A stretch of DNA of 64,000 bases. It comes from Psychrobacter cibarius. Its GTDB lineage: Bacteria; Pseudomonadota; Gammaproteobacteria; Pseudomonadales; Moraxellaceae. The stretch is from the NCBI GenBank assembly GCA_030686115.1, contig CP131612.1:1736001-1800000 (forward strand), given 5' to 3'. The notes below the pieces were generated by a model, which saw only the letters and a program-made list of their open reading frames with translations, did no database searches and was not told where the DNA came from. A program made the translations under genes and the position numbers. Shown here piece by piece: positions 9,108 to 18,700 of the stretch (within the stretch, counting starts at the first letter, position 1; every line of letters starts with the position of its first letter).

Positions 9108-12100
9108 TTACTTGGTTACCAAACCGCTTAGCTCACTCATCAATACTGACAACGTTGAAAGACCAATTTGACCATTTTCATCATTACGATGCAGATTATC
9201 TAACTTGCTCATCTCTGTGGTGACAGACTCCAGATGATCTAAGTGGCGTGAACGCCATTCACCAAACGCTTGCTTCGCATCAGGTTTAGATAATATAGCA
9301 TCCATCAGTAGACGTAGACTACGTGACAGCTCATTCATCAACGCATGGCGTGCGCGGCGATCCCAGTAGTCTTGCTGTGGTAACGTGGCGATGTTGTCCA
9401 TCATCCAATCTAACTGCAAGACGTGATAGGCATCAAAGTACAATGTTGCAATCTCATCAACAGGACGCTCATATTGCTCAGCGAGCAGTGCGGCATCAAG
9501 TGCATCAACATGATAAGGCAGCATCGCAAACAATGCGGCATCATTATTAGACAGATCATCCTGCATCAGGCTAGTCGTATCTTCTTGCAAGTATTCTGCA
9601 AATTGTTGCTCAATAAAGCCGCCTGATTTGGTTAATTTCTCAACACTATCACTAAAGCGACTGATCATGTCAGCGACTTGCAATTCTTGACCAAAAGCAT
9701 TGATAAACCAAACAACACCTTGCTCAAGCGCATCACGCAAACGCAGCTCAAGAGTTAGTAGTAATGTAGCATCGACTTGATTGTCCAGTGCTTCAAGCGT
9801 GTTCCAAGCTTTTGATACATTGAACACATCACGGCTAATCGCATAACCACGCACGATAGTCGCCAGCGATTGATCTGTTTCCTCATAAAGACGGAACAGT
9901 GCTTCAATGCCCAAACGATTGACCACACTATTGGTCAAATAGGTGCTGATAATCTCACGATGTAAGCGGTGTTCAGTCATCTCATCAAAGAAACGCGTCG
10001 CCAGCTCATCAGGGAAATACTTGCGTAGCTCATTGATAAAGTACGCATCATCTGGCAAGTCTGATGATAATAAGTTGTCATACACCCACATTTTGCCATA
10101 AGCCATGACAACTGCCAGCTCAGGGTTGGTCAAGCCAGTATCTGCTTTTTGACGTTTGGCAATTTCTTCATCTGATGGCAGATATTCAATCGCCCGATCA
10201 AGACGCCCTTCGCCTTCTAACATCTGAATAAAACGCTGATGATCACTTAAGTTAGCCGCGGCACGAATGTGGCTAAGCTCGATCGCTTGTGGTTGAAGGT
10301 AGTTTTGACGCAATACCAGCTCTGCCACGCTATCAGTCATGCTCTCAAGCAACTCATTACGCTGCTTTAAGGTCATGTCGCCTTGCTCGACCACTTTACC
10401 AAGTAAGATTTTGATATTTACTTCATGATCTGAGCAGTTTACGCCGCCTGAGTTATCGATAGCGTCGGTATAAATGCGCCCGCCTGTTTGTGCATATTCG
10501 ATACGCCCTTGCTGGGTAAAGCCTAAGTTACCACCTTCACCAACGATAGCCGTACGTAGCTCATTGCCGTTGACCCGTACTGCGTCATTGGCACGGTCGC
10601 CGACATCAGCATGGCTCTCATTCACGCTTTTCACATAAGTACCAATACCGCCATTCCAAATAAGATCAACAGGCGATTTTAACAACGCACTGATTAACTC
10701 ATTGGGTGCCATGCTGTCTTCAGCGATATCAAAACGCTGTTTCATCTCAGCACTGAGCGTGATGCTCTTATCTTGGCGGGAGAAAACGCCACCTCCTTGG
10801 CTAATAAGTGACTTTTCATAGTCATCCCACGTCGAACGCGGCATATCAAATAAGCGGGCACGTTCTGCGTGTGAAGCAGCAGCATCTGGATTAGGATCAA
10901 TAAAGATATGTAGATGGTTAAATGCGGCAACCAGCTGGGTATGGGTTGAGAGCAGCATGCCATTGCCGAATACGTCACCACTCATATCACCAATACCAAC
11001 CACGGTAAAGTTATCACGGTTCTGAATGTCCATGCCGCGCATACGGAAGTGGCGTTTGACCGACTCCCAGCCACCGCGTGCAGTGATACCCATGGCTTTG
11101 TGATCGTAACCAACCGAGCCTCCTGAAGCAAAGGCATCGTCGAGCCAGAAGTCGTATTCAGCAGACAAGGCATTCGCAATATCAGAGAAGCTAGCCGTTC
11201 CTTTATCAGCCGCCACCACTAAGTACGGATCATCTTCATCATGACGCACGGTGTTGGCTGGCGGGACAATTTTTCCATCAACGATATTATCCGTCACATC
11301 CAGCATGCCGCGTAGGAATGCTTGATAACAAGCAATGCCTTCGGCTTGGAATACGTCGCGACCATCTGCCATGGTTTTGGTTTTGACGATAAAACCGCCT
11401 TTTGAACCAACAGGAACGATTACGGCGTTTTTGACCATCTGTGCTTTGACCAAACCAAGCACTTCGGTACGGAAATCTTCCATACGATCTGACCAACGCA
11501 GACCGCCACGAGCCACTTTACCACCGCGCAAATGCACGGCTTCAACACGCGGCGAATACACGAATATCTCAAACATCGGCTTTGGTTTTGGTAGATTAGG
11601 AATATCTGCTGCCAAAAACTTAAACGATAAACGATCTTTACGCTGACCATCGCTATCGGTTTGATAGAAGTTGGTGCGTACCATGGCGTTAATTAAATCT
11701 AAATACCAACGCAAGATACGGTCTTCATCCAAGCTATCCACACCTGCCAATGCAGCCGTGATTTGCTGTTGAATCTGCGCGGTTTTTTCTGTGCGCTCAT
11801 CTTCACTGTACTTAGGGTTCATACGAGCATCAAACAGACTACCGAGCGCCACGCTAATGTCGCTATTTTTTACTACCGTTTGTTGAATATAAGTACTAGA
11901 GAATGGTGCTTTTGCTTGCATCATATAGCGTGACAATGCTCGTAGTACCACCACATCATAAGTATCTAAGTTGGTAGTCAATACCAATTCGTTAAAGGAG
12001 TCACTCTCGACATGTCCCGCCCAAATCTGTTTGAGACTGTCTTCAAACTGACCACGCACTACTTGCATGTTGACAGTATCGACATGCTCCAGTGTTAGCT

Positions 12101-13964
12101 CATACTCTTGCATCCAAATGGGCTGCTCTGGCAAATCAAACTCATAGGTTTGTGCTGAAATGACAGACACACCAAAGTTTTCAAGGATTGGCAGGACTTT
12201 AGACAAAATGACAGGCTGTTCACGACCATACAGTTTTAGGTGTAATTGATTGCTTGCATCGCCAGTTGACTGGTATAAATGCCAAATCATCGGCTGTTCT
12301 GCTGTCAATACAGCCAAACGCTTAGTGTCTTCAACCGCAGTACGGGCATCAAAACGCTCTTGATAAGCCGCAGGGATATAATTTAAAAAGCGACGGTTTA
12401 AAGCATTGGCTTGTTGCTCACCCACATTATCCAATAGCATCTTTTGATAGCTGTCGCTCCATGATTGCATTAAAGCAGATAGTTTTGCTTCAAGTGCAGC
12501 AGTATCGACGTCTTTTACTTGACCTGGCACCGTACGCACATGGACATGCACACGTGCGTGAGCTGATTCATTGAATTCGGTGGTAAACCCTGATGATGTG
12601 CCACCGTAGGCTTCTTTTAGGACGTTCTGTACTTTGATACGTAGCTCGGTGTTGAACTTGTCGCGCGGGATATAGACCAAACATGATACAAAACGCTGAT
12701 AATGATCCACACGGCTGAATAGGCGCAGGCTCTTTTTATCTTGCAACTGGCTGATACCAGAAACGATAGGATATAGCTCTTCGACGCTGGCTTGAAAGAG
12801 GTCGTCACGCGGTAAGGTGTTAATCACATGCATCATTTTATGGTGCGCATGACCGTCACGCGGCAGTTCTGCCATCGCCATAATCTTATTGGCTTTGTCA
12901 CGTAATAGCGGAATTTGCTGTACCGTTAGTTGATACGCTTGTGAGGTCAATAGACCAATAAATCGATATTCACCAACCAGCTTACCGTTGTCATCAAACT
13001 TATGAATACCCAAAAAATCCATATATACGGGACGATGCACAGGCGATACACGGCTTGATTTGGACAACATCAATACTCGCGGTTCAGTCAATAGTTGCTT
13101 TAATACTTTTGGCAATTGGCTAAAACTTTCTGACAGTTTATCTTCTTCAGCACCGCGTAATAGACCAAGACCGCTATTACCAATGGCGAATAAATCTAAA
13201 TCAGCAGGTTCAGCATTCACTTCGACAGCCTGCCCGCCCTCCAAACGGTATTCACGATAACCCAAGAATATAAAATGATCGTCTAATATCCAATCTAAAA
13301 ATGCTTGTATCTCTTGCTGCGAGTAAAAAACTTCTGGCAGTGGTTTGTTTGATAGCTCAGCTTTGATATCCGTCAACTGCGCACGCATCTGCTTCCAATC
13401 GCCAACGACTGTATCTAGCGTATCAATTTTTGCCAATAACATTTGCTGTAATGCAGCCAGATCCTCATCATCTTGATAGGCAATTTCACAATGAATCAAA
13501 GACAAATGAGAGGTCGCGCTTTCATGTGCGCCTTCGACATGAGTAATATGACCATTATCATCACGTGCAACACTGACAATGATGTTATAAGTACGATGAA
13601 CATCGATACCTTCAGACTCAAGACTCATCAAAATCGTATCGACTAAAAACGGTCTGTCATAGGCAACAATTTGAATAACCGTATGTGAGCTATGAAAATG
13701 CTGCTCTTCTGCTTTTGGGTTCAGCACCTTCAGTTGTGGCTTGCTGCCATCATAGGCTTGGAGCAACGTAAAATGATGTAATGCCATGCCCGCTAGGTCA
13801 GCATTACTGATAGTCTCAGCTGCCTCTGCGTGCAATGGCTGATAGTAGCTATGAATAAAATGATCAAATAATGATTTGTCTTTTTGTACATAACTGGTAG
13901 CAATATCGCTTATCTGGCTGATGCGCTCTTTTGCGATACTGAGGGAGTTTGGCATGTCCTTCAT
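9108..13964 (-). CDS. gdhB: NAD-specific glutamate dehydrogenase, large (180-kDa class) type
   Basis: Converts glutamate to 2-oxoglutarate and ammonia with NAD+, a catabolic route. The 1618-residue length, with about 700 N-terminal residues holding ACT-like regulatory segments, fits the L-GDH180 class known from Streptomyces and Pseudomonas. The catalytic domain shows RGGKVARGGLRWSDR near residue 815 and VPVGSKGGFIVK near 855; the Rossmann part shows VVGIGDMSGDVFGNGM near 990. The C-terminal 500 residues form the helical domain typical of this class. It is the only gene on its transcript, and it diverges from purD across a 445-base gap. Known relatives are allosterically controlled; nothing in the DNA shows a specific regulator here. 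Confidence 0.95.
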   Translation of the reverse strand: MKDMPNSLSIAKERISQISDIATSYVQKDKSLFDHFIHSYYQPLHAEAAETISNADLAGMALHHFTLLQAYDGSKPQLKVLNPKAEEQHFHSSHTVIQIVAYDRPFLVDTILMSLESEGIDVHRTYNIIVSVARDDNGHITHVEGAHESATSHLSLIHCEIAYQDDEDLAALQQMLLAKIDTLDTVVGDWKQMRAQLTDIKAELSNKPLPEVFYSQQEIQAFLDWILDDHFIFLGYREYRLEGGQAVEVNAEPADLDLFAIGNSGLGLLRGAEEDKLSESFSQLPKVLKQLLTEPRVLMLSKSSRVSPVHRPVYMDFLGIHKFDDNGKLVGEYRFIGLLTSQAYQLTVQQIPLLRDKANKIMAMAELPRDGHAHHKMMHVINTLPRDDLFQASVEELYPIVSGISQLQDKKSLRLFSRVDHYQRFVSCLVYIPRDKFNTELRIKVQNVLKEAYGGTSSGFTTEFNESAHARVHVHVRTVPGQVKDVDTAALEAKLSALMQSWSDSYQKMLLDNVGEQQANALNRRFLNYIPAAYQERFDARTAVEDTKRLAVLTAEQPMIWHLYQSTGDASNQLHLKLYGREQPVILSKVLPILENFGVSVISAQTYEFDLPEQPIWMQEYELTLEHVDTVNMQVVRGQFEDSLKQIWAGHVESDSFNELVLTTNLDTYDVVVLRALSRYMMQAKAPFSSTYIQQTVVKNSDISVALGSLFDARMNPKYSEDERTEKTAQIQQQITAALAGVDSLDEDRILRWYLDLINAMVRTNFYQTDSDGQRKDRLSFKFLAADIPNLPKPKPMFEIFVYSPRVEAVHLRGGKVARGGLRWSDRMEDFRTEVLGLVKAQMVKNAVIVPVGSKGGFIVKTKTMADGRDVFQAEGIACYQAFLRGMLDVTDNIVDGKIVPPANTVRHDEDDPYLVVAADKGTASFSDIANALSAEYDFWLDDAFASGGSVGYDHKAMGITARGGWESVKRHFRMRGMDIQNRDNFTVVGIGDMSGDVFGNGMLLSTHTQLVAAFNHLHIFIDPNPDAAASHAERARLFDMPRSTWDDYEKSLISQGGGVFSRQDKSITLSAEMKQRFDIAEDSMAPNELISALLKSPVDLIWNGGIGTYVKSVNESHADVGDRANDAVRVNGNELRTAIVGEGGNLGFTQQGRIEYAQTGGRIYTDAIDNSGGVNCSDHEVNIKILLGKVVEQGDMTLKQRNELLESMTDSVAELVLRQNYLQPQAIELSHIRAAANLSDHQRFIQMLEGEGRLDRAIEYLPSDEEIAKRQKADTGLTNPELAVVMAYGKMWVYDNLLSSDLPDDAYFINELRKYFPDELATRFFDEMTEHRLHREIISTYLTNSVVNRLGIEALFRLYEETDQSLATIVRGYAISRDVFNVSKAWNTLEALDNQVDATLLLTLELRLRDALEQGVVWFINAFGQELQVADMISRFSDSVEKLTKSGGFIEQQFAEYLQEDTTSLMQDDLSNNDAALFAMLPYHVDALDAALLAEQYERPVDEIATLYFDAYHVLQLDWMMDNIATLPQQDYWDRRARHALMNELSRSLRLLMDAILSKPDAKQAFGEWRSRHLDHLESVTTEMSKLDNLHRNDENGQIGLSTLSVLMSELSGLVTK

Positions 13965-14409
13965 CCTTTTTTATAGATTTGATTTATCATTTATTTAAGT
14001 TTATTGATTCGTAATAACTAATGGCAGCGCATAAATATGTGAAACATTATTAGTGCTGCGGAGCAGTATATCCATTTACGCAATTTATTCTGTTTTTTCT
14101 TGATATTTTAAGTTTCTCTCCTTTTTTCACCCTTATTTTTAGGAATATGTCGCAATTGGGATTTAATACCATTAATTTAGTGAAGTGTAACGTACATAGC
14201 GCGCCAGCTAAAGCGTACAACATCATTTCATGAATCAGCAACATGTCGATAACATTTGCTCATGAGACAGGTTTTTCCGTTTATTGATGATTAATTGCTG
14301 GCAAGTGGATACTCATGGCAATCGGTACGACTTTTTTGTTAGAATATGCCAGTATATTTGAGAGTGTGTGGCTAACTCATAATTAACTTTAATGCTAAGG
14401 GCAAGACGT
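13965..14409. other. Divergent intergenic region gdhB/purD
   Basis: 445 bases, AT-rich, between the gdhB start and the purD start. I find no ORF with a ribosome binding site, no RNA gene and no riboswitch-like fold. It must hold the promoters of both genes; the only candidate I can point to is the extended -10 before purD at 14337-14345. Confidence 0.6.
14337..14345 (+). promoter_or_regulatory. Candidate extended -10 promoter for purD
   Basis: TGT directly before TAGAAT (14340-14345) gives an extended -10 element about 65 bases before the purD start. The -35 position is not convincing. The same TAGAAT form occurs before sbcD. Confidence 0.35.
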
Positions 14410-15741
14410 ATGATGAATATTTTGGTGATTGGTTCAGGTGGTCGCGAACACGCGCTAGCATGGCAATGTGCAAAAGACGATAAGGTCAATAATGTCTACG
14501 TCGCGCCTGGTAATGCTGGTACAGCGCTTGAACCTAAATGCCAAAACATTGTCCTAGTATCGACAGACGAGAACGCTAGTGAGCATAGTGCAATCATCGA
14601 TTTTTGCCAAAACAATGCCATTGATATGGTCATTGTTGGACCAGAAGCGCCTTTGGTCACTGGTATCGTTGATGCTTGCCGCGATGCTGGGATTCAAGCG
14701 TGGGGACCAACAGCATACTGTGCGCAGTTAGAAGGCTCCAAAACCTTCGCTAAAGAATTCATGGAGCAAACCAATATCCCTACCGCAGCCTATAAAGGCT
14801 TCACCGAAGCGGTGGCAGCCAAAGCTTATATCGATGAAAAAGGTGCACCCATCGTTATCAAAGCTGATGGCCTTGCCGCTGGTAAAGGGGTCATCGTTGC
14901 AGAAACTATCGAACAGGCATATGAGGCCATCGATGACATGCTTGCGGACAATAAGTTTGGTGATGCAGGCAGCCGAGTGGTGATTGAGCAGTTTTTGCAA
15001 GGTGAAGAAGCCAGCTTTATCTGCATGATTGATGGTAAAAATATCTTGCCAATGGCAACGAGCCAAGACCATAAACGGGCTTTTGAAGGCGATACAGGTC
15101 CGAACACAGGCGGTATGGGAGCATACTCTCCTGCGCCAGTGGTCACTCAAGATGTCCATGAAAAAGTCATGACTCAAGTCATTCAGCCAGTGGTTGATGC
15201 AATGAATAATGCTGGTCACCCTTATACAGGATTTTTATATGCAGGTCTTATGATTGATGAGGCAGGTGATCCTTATGTGATCGAATTTAACTGCCGTTTT
15301 GGTGATCCAGAAACTCAGCCTATCTTAATGCGTTTACAATCATCAATGGTAGATTTGGTGGCACAAGGTCTAGCAGGACAGTTACCTAGTGATGCTCAAT
15401 GGGACAGCCGCCCTGCCCTCGGTATCGTCATTGCTTCAAAAGGCTATCCTGAAACATCATCAAAAGGTGATGTAATTGCTGGCTTGCCAGAACTAGATGA
15501 CAATAATGACAACGCTGTCAAAGTCTTCCATGCTGGCACAGCGTTTTCTGACAGTGATGCCATAGACCGTGAAAAAGAAGTGGTGACGAATGGCGGACGT
15601 GTATTATGCGTGACTGCTCTTGCAGATAGTATTTCAGATGCTCAGCAAGCCGCACTTGCGGTAACAGGTGCGATTAGTTTTGATGGTGCACAGTATCGCC
15701 GTGATATTGGTCATCATGCCATTGCTCGTGAAAACAGTTAA
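14410..15741 (+). CDS. purD: Phosphoribosylamine-glycine ligase (GAR synthetase)
   Basis: Second committed step of purine synthesis: ATP-dependent joining of glycine to phosphoribosylamine. The N-terminus MNILVIGSGGREHALAW is the family hallmark, and the ATP-grasp core is visible (KADGLAAGKGVIVA, then GPNTGGMGAYSPAP, and FNCRFGDPETQ). Start: an upstream in-frame ATG at 14392 overlaps the Shine-Dalgarno AAGGG (14397-14401), so I take the ATG at 14410 (8-base spacing); the ATG at 14413 is equally possible. This gives 443 residues, close to the usual size. It is not next to purH or purN here. A terminator follows at 15818. Confidence 0.95.
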   Translation: MMNILVIGSGGREHALAWQCAKDDKVNNVYVAPGNAGTALEPKCQNIVLVSTDENASEHSAIIDFCQNNAIDMVIVGPEAPLVTGIVDACRDAGIQAWGPTAYCAQLEGSKTFAKEFMEQTNIPTAAYKGFTEAVAAKAYIDEKGAPIVIKADGLAAGKGVIVAETIEQAYEAIDDMLADNKFGDAGSRVVIEQFLQGEEASFICMIDGKNILPMATSQDHKRAFEGDTGPNTGGMGAYSPAPVVTQDVHEKVMTQVIQPVVDAMNNAGHPYTGFLYAGLMIDEAGDPYVIEFNCRFGDPETQPILMRLQSSMVDLVAQGLAGQLPSDAQWDSRPALGIVIASKGYPETSSKGDVIAGLPELDDNNDNAVKVFHAGTAFSDSDAIDREKEVVTNGGRVLCVTALADSISDAQQAALAVTGAISFDGAQYRRDIGHHAIARENS

Positions 15742-15817
15742 AAATCAATATTACTCAGGCGAGAGCTGTTCGCAGTTTCAGTCTGATATACCAAATTACT
15801 TTTAGCTTTTATGATTC

Positions 15818-15848
15818 GACCTAGCATGATGCTAGGTCTTATTTTTTG
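15818..15848 (+). terminator. Terminator after purD
   Basis: GACCTAGCA (818-826 in the 15-kb block) pairs with TGCTAGGTC across a three-base loop, followed by a T-rich tract to 15848. Confidence 0.85.
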
Positions 15849-16027
15849 ATATTATTTTTTACGAAGTTATAATCTGCAAATATATACTGCGGCTTACAAA
15901 GTAACTGCTATTGGCAAGCTTAGGCTCATCAATCAAATGTGCTTTATATGATACAATTTTGTACCCGTACATCGCATCTCCCTTGTATTGTAGGTTTTGA
16001 ACCCACAAATCAATACCAACTGGATGA

Positions 16028-17434
16028 ATGATTATATTTATGGCAAATGATACGTCTAAACCTTCTAGCACCAAGCAATCCATCGATAACTTAAAAACCT
16101 CAGGGTTTGATAGACGAATGTCGATTGCTAAAACCTCCTTAAATATTGGTCGCCGCTGGGCGGGTAATAGCGTGTCTGGCATGTTCTTAAACAAAGAAGC
16201 TCGCACAGCACGCAACCAAGTGTTTATGGAGGCTCAAGCAAACTACCTCGCAGAAGAGCTAGGTAAGCTAAAAGGTTCGGTCGTTAAAATCGGTCAAATG
16301 TTAGCAATTTATGGCGAACATATTTTGCCACCAGAAATCACCCGTGCCTTGCAAACGCTCAATGACGATACCGCTACGCTATCATGGCCAACCATGCAAC
16401 AAACGCTGCAGCAATTATTGGGTGAAAAACTACATGAATTAGATGTCGATACGGTTCCTATAGGTACTGCGTCGCTCGCTCAAGTTCATCGAGCCACCGT
16501 GATTGCAACTGGCGAGCAAGTTGTATTAAAAATTCAGTATCCGGGTGTTGCTGATGCGATCAACTCAGATCTTGCTTTATTTAAGCAACTATTAAGAGTA
16601 AGTAATATCGTTCCGCAGACCCGTTCGCTCGATGCTTGGTTCGAAGAGATACGTGACCTACTCCATCATGAAGTGGACTATGAAGCTGAAGCCGCGACGA
16701 CAGAACGGTTTTATGACCGTCTGAGTAATGATCCGCGTTACATAGTTCCCAAGATTAATCGCACTTATTCCAAAAAACGCCTACTCTGTATGTCTTATGA
16801 GCCAGGTATTACCGTAGTTTCTGAGGCATTACAATTATTACCTCATGAGCGTCGTAACGCTATTGGTCAGGCAGCCATCGAAATCATGATGCAAGAGATT
16901 TTTGTGTGGGGTGAAATGCAGACAGACCCCAACTTTGGTAATTATCTGGTTCGTGTCAGTGAAAATGAAGGCGATATCGATAAATTAGTATTATTAGATT
17001 TTGGTGCTATTCGTCAATTTGATAACAACCTTTTGACCATTGCGCATGGCTTACTAAAAGCTGGTTACCGCCATGACCATCAGGCGATGATGCTTGCGAT
17101 GACGGGTTACGATTTCTTTGATAGTATGAGTGATAAAGTACGCTCTGATATGGCCTCACTATTTTTATTGGCAACCGAACCGTTTAGTGATCCAGCGACC
17201 AATCCTGAAATTCCTAGCGATTGTCTAGATAAGGACGACCGTTATATTTGGGCGAACAGCAAACTCCACTCTCGCCTCTCAACACAAGCCACAAAAGCGA
17301 TGCAGTCTTTTGAGTTTAACTTACCACCAAAAGAATTTATGTTTATTAGTCGAAAATTTATTGGTGCTTACACCTTTTTGACAGTGCTTGACGCTTATAC
17401 TGATTCCGATACCTTAGTAAAACCTTATTTATAG
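16028..17434 (+). CDS. ABC1/UbiB family atypical kinase-like protein
   Basis: Member of the ABC1/ADCK/UbiB superfamily, whose best known bacterial member supports ubiquinone synthesis. Visible motifs: KIGQML (KxGQ, about residue 85), GTASLAQVHRA (the A-loop block, about 145), VVLKIQYPG (ATP lysine, about 166), DYEAEA (about 215), and DFG (about 322). The block that is normally DPHPGN reads TDPNFGN (about 298): Asp and Asn are kept, His and Pro are not. It has no C-terminal membrane helices like those of UbiB, and the neighbours are not ubiquinone genes, so I do not call it ubiB. An alternative start at 16040 (MANDTSK) is possible; no ribosome binding site decides. A terminator follows. Confidence 0.85.
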   Translation: MIIFMANDTSKPSSTKQSIDNLKTSGFDRRMSIAKTSLNIGRRWAGNSVSGMFLNKEARTARNQVFMEAQANYLAEELGKLKGSVVKIGQMLAIYGEHILPPEITRALQTLNDDTATLSWPTMQQTLQQLLGEKLHELDVDTVPIGTASLAQVHRATVIATGEQVVLKIQYPGVADAINSDLALFKQLLRVSNIVPQTRSLDAWFEEIRDLLHHEVDYEAEAATTERFYDRLSNDPRYIVPKINRTYSKKRLLCMSYEPGITVVSEALQLLPHERRNAIGQAAIEIMMQEIFVWGEMQTDPNFGNYLVRVSENEGDIDKLVLLDFGAIRQFDNNLLTIAHGLLKAGYRHDHQAMMLAMTGYDFFDSMSDKVRSDMASLFLLATEPFSDPATNPEIPSDCLDKDDRYIWANSKLHSRLSTQATKAMQSFEFNLPPKEFMFISRKFIGAYTFLTVLDAYTDSDTLVKPYL

Positions 17435-17460
17435 TCTTAATTGAAGAGTAAGTAATTTTT

Positions 17461-17489
17461 GAACCGCCTTCTTGTGGCGGTTTTATTTT
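17461..17489 (+). terminator. Terminator after the ABC1 kinase gene
   Basis: ACCGCC (17463-17468) pairs with GGCGGT (17476-17481), followed by TTTATTTT. Confidence 0.75.
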
Positions 17490-17574
17490 CTAATATTTTA
17501 TTCGCTTAGGCTATTTCATATATTACAAATTAGTACTTATTATTGGCAATATTGGTCTTGATTTATTACTTAGG

Positions 17575-18252
17575 CTATTTAACTTGATTCACAATATCTG
17601 CCTGCCACTCATCAAACCTAGTTTTATAACCCTCCGGCTTACGCATATTAAGCTCCCAGCATACCTCTCCACGGGCTAAATATTTTATTTCAAAATGCGT
17701 GCGCTGACTGTCATCAGCGACTTGATAGCGCTCATTAGGCAACGACCATGTCTTCGTTGCTTGCTGCTCTGCATTATTGATATAGGCTTCGATGTTGGTT
17801 ACTAGTACCATCTCTCCACCTACTTGCAAGCGTGACAATAAAAACTCGAAAAAAGGCATGTTTAGCCATTGCTGGTTGGGATTATGCTGTTCAGGATTGG
17901 GGTACAGAATGAAAATCTTACTGACACTATTGGGTTTAATGGCATGCACAATCCATGCGATCGCATCAGCATGAATGGCAGTTAAATTCGGTGAATCTTG
18001 TAGCACTGCCAGTTTGGCAAAAGCGTCAAATTTATTACGCGTACGTTCGATCGCAATCAAATGCTTATCAGTATTTTTTGCGGCGAAACCAAGCGCATGC
18101 TTACCCTTCCCTGCACCAATTTCTAATATTAAAGGGACAGTACTTTCATTGTCGTGAATGATATTTGGCATAATAAAATCACGTGGTGCTGAAAGCTTTT
18201 CTGGTTGAAATGCTCGCTGTTGCTGATGTGTAAGCTCAATATTATCGCTCAT
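17575..18252 (-). CDS. TrmB-like SAM-dependent methyltransferase
   Basis: A 225-residue class I methyltransferase. The SAM-binding loop LEIGAGKGKH is at residues 43-52, an acidic end of strand 2 (AIER) near 67-70, and a motif-IV-like YPNPEQHNPNQQW at 117-129. The overall order resembles TrmB, the tRNA guanine-46 N7-methyltransferase. In true TrmB the equivalent block is FPDPWPK followed by a basic RH/KRR stretch; here the Asp is Asn and the basic stretch is absent. It may be a paralogue with another substrate. It diverges from yacG; the region between them (209 bases) shows no further gene. Confidence 0.7.
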   Translation of the reverse strand: MSDNIELTHQQQRAFQPEKLSAPRDFIMPNIIHDNESTVPLILEIGAGKGKHALGFAAKNTDKHLIAIERTRNKFDAFAKLAVLQDSPNLTAIHADAIAWIVHAIKPNSVSKIFILYPNPEQHNPNQQWLNMPFFEFLLSRLQVGGEMVLVTNIEAYINNAEQQATKTWSLPNERYQVADDSQRTHFEIKYLARGEVCWELNMRKPEGYKTRFDEWQADIVNQVK

Positions 18253-18461
18253 CTACTATCCTTAAAGTATTTGTCTTTTGCCATTATTCGGGCGCATGCT
18301 ATTATATAGCCAATCCACTTCAATAGTAATATGGCGACAGCGAGTAACGCGCTATCGTAGTCTATCAAGCGCATACGAGATAAAAATAGATGCAATTACC
18401 GACTGCCGCTCGCTAATGACGTTCATCATACAAATAAATCGAGGATACTCCCACCCCTATC

Positions 18462-18653
18462 ATGACTGAATCTACCCCCAATACTTCTCCTAAAACCTAT
18501 CCTTGCCCACGTTGTGGTACCAAAACAGCATGGCAAGACAATAAATACAAGCCGTTCTGTAGCAGTCAATGCAAACTTATCGACTTAGGTTCATGGGCAA
18601 ATGAAGACTATACCTTACCTGCAGAAACTACGCCTTTTTCTGACGAGCTATAA
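18462..18653 (+). CDS. yacG: DNA gyrase inhibitor YacG
   Basis: A 63-residue zinc protein. Cys15-x2-Cys18 and Cys33-x3-Cys37 match the YacG zinc finger; the acidic C-terminal tail is also typical. In E. coli YacG binds GyrB and blocks DNA binding by gyrase. In many genomes it sits beside coaE and pilD; here it lies 47 bases before argD, with which it may be co-transcribed. The assignment rests on the cysteine pattern and the surrounding CPRCG and FCSSQCKLIDLG sequences. Confidence 0.9.
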   Translation: MTESTPNTSPKTYPCPRCGTKTAWQDNKYKPFCSSQCKLIDLGSWANEDYTLPAETTPFSDEL

Positions 18654-18700
18654 TCAACACCTTCTCTTTTAACTAATTTATCATCTTAAGGATGTTTTAT

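Noticed and set aside
14728..15219. 163-codon frame opposite purD
   Set aside because: Shadow of purD; Cys/His-rich antisense pattern without ribosome site.
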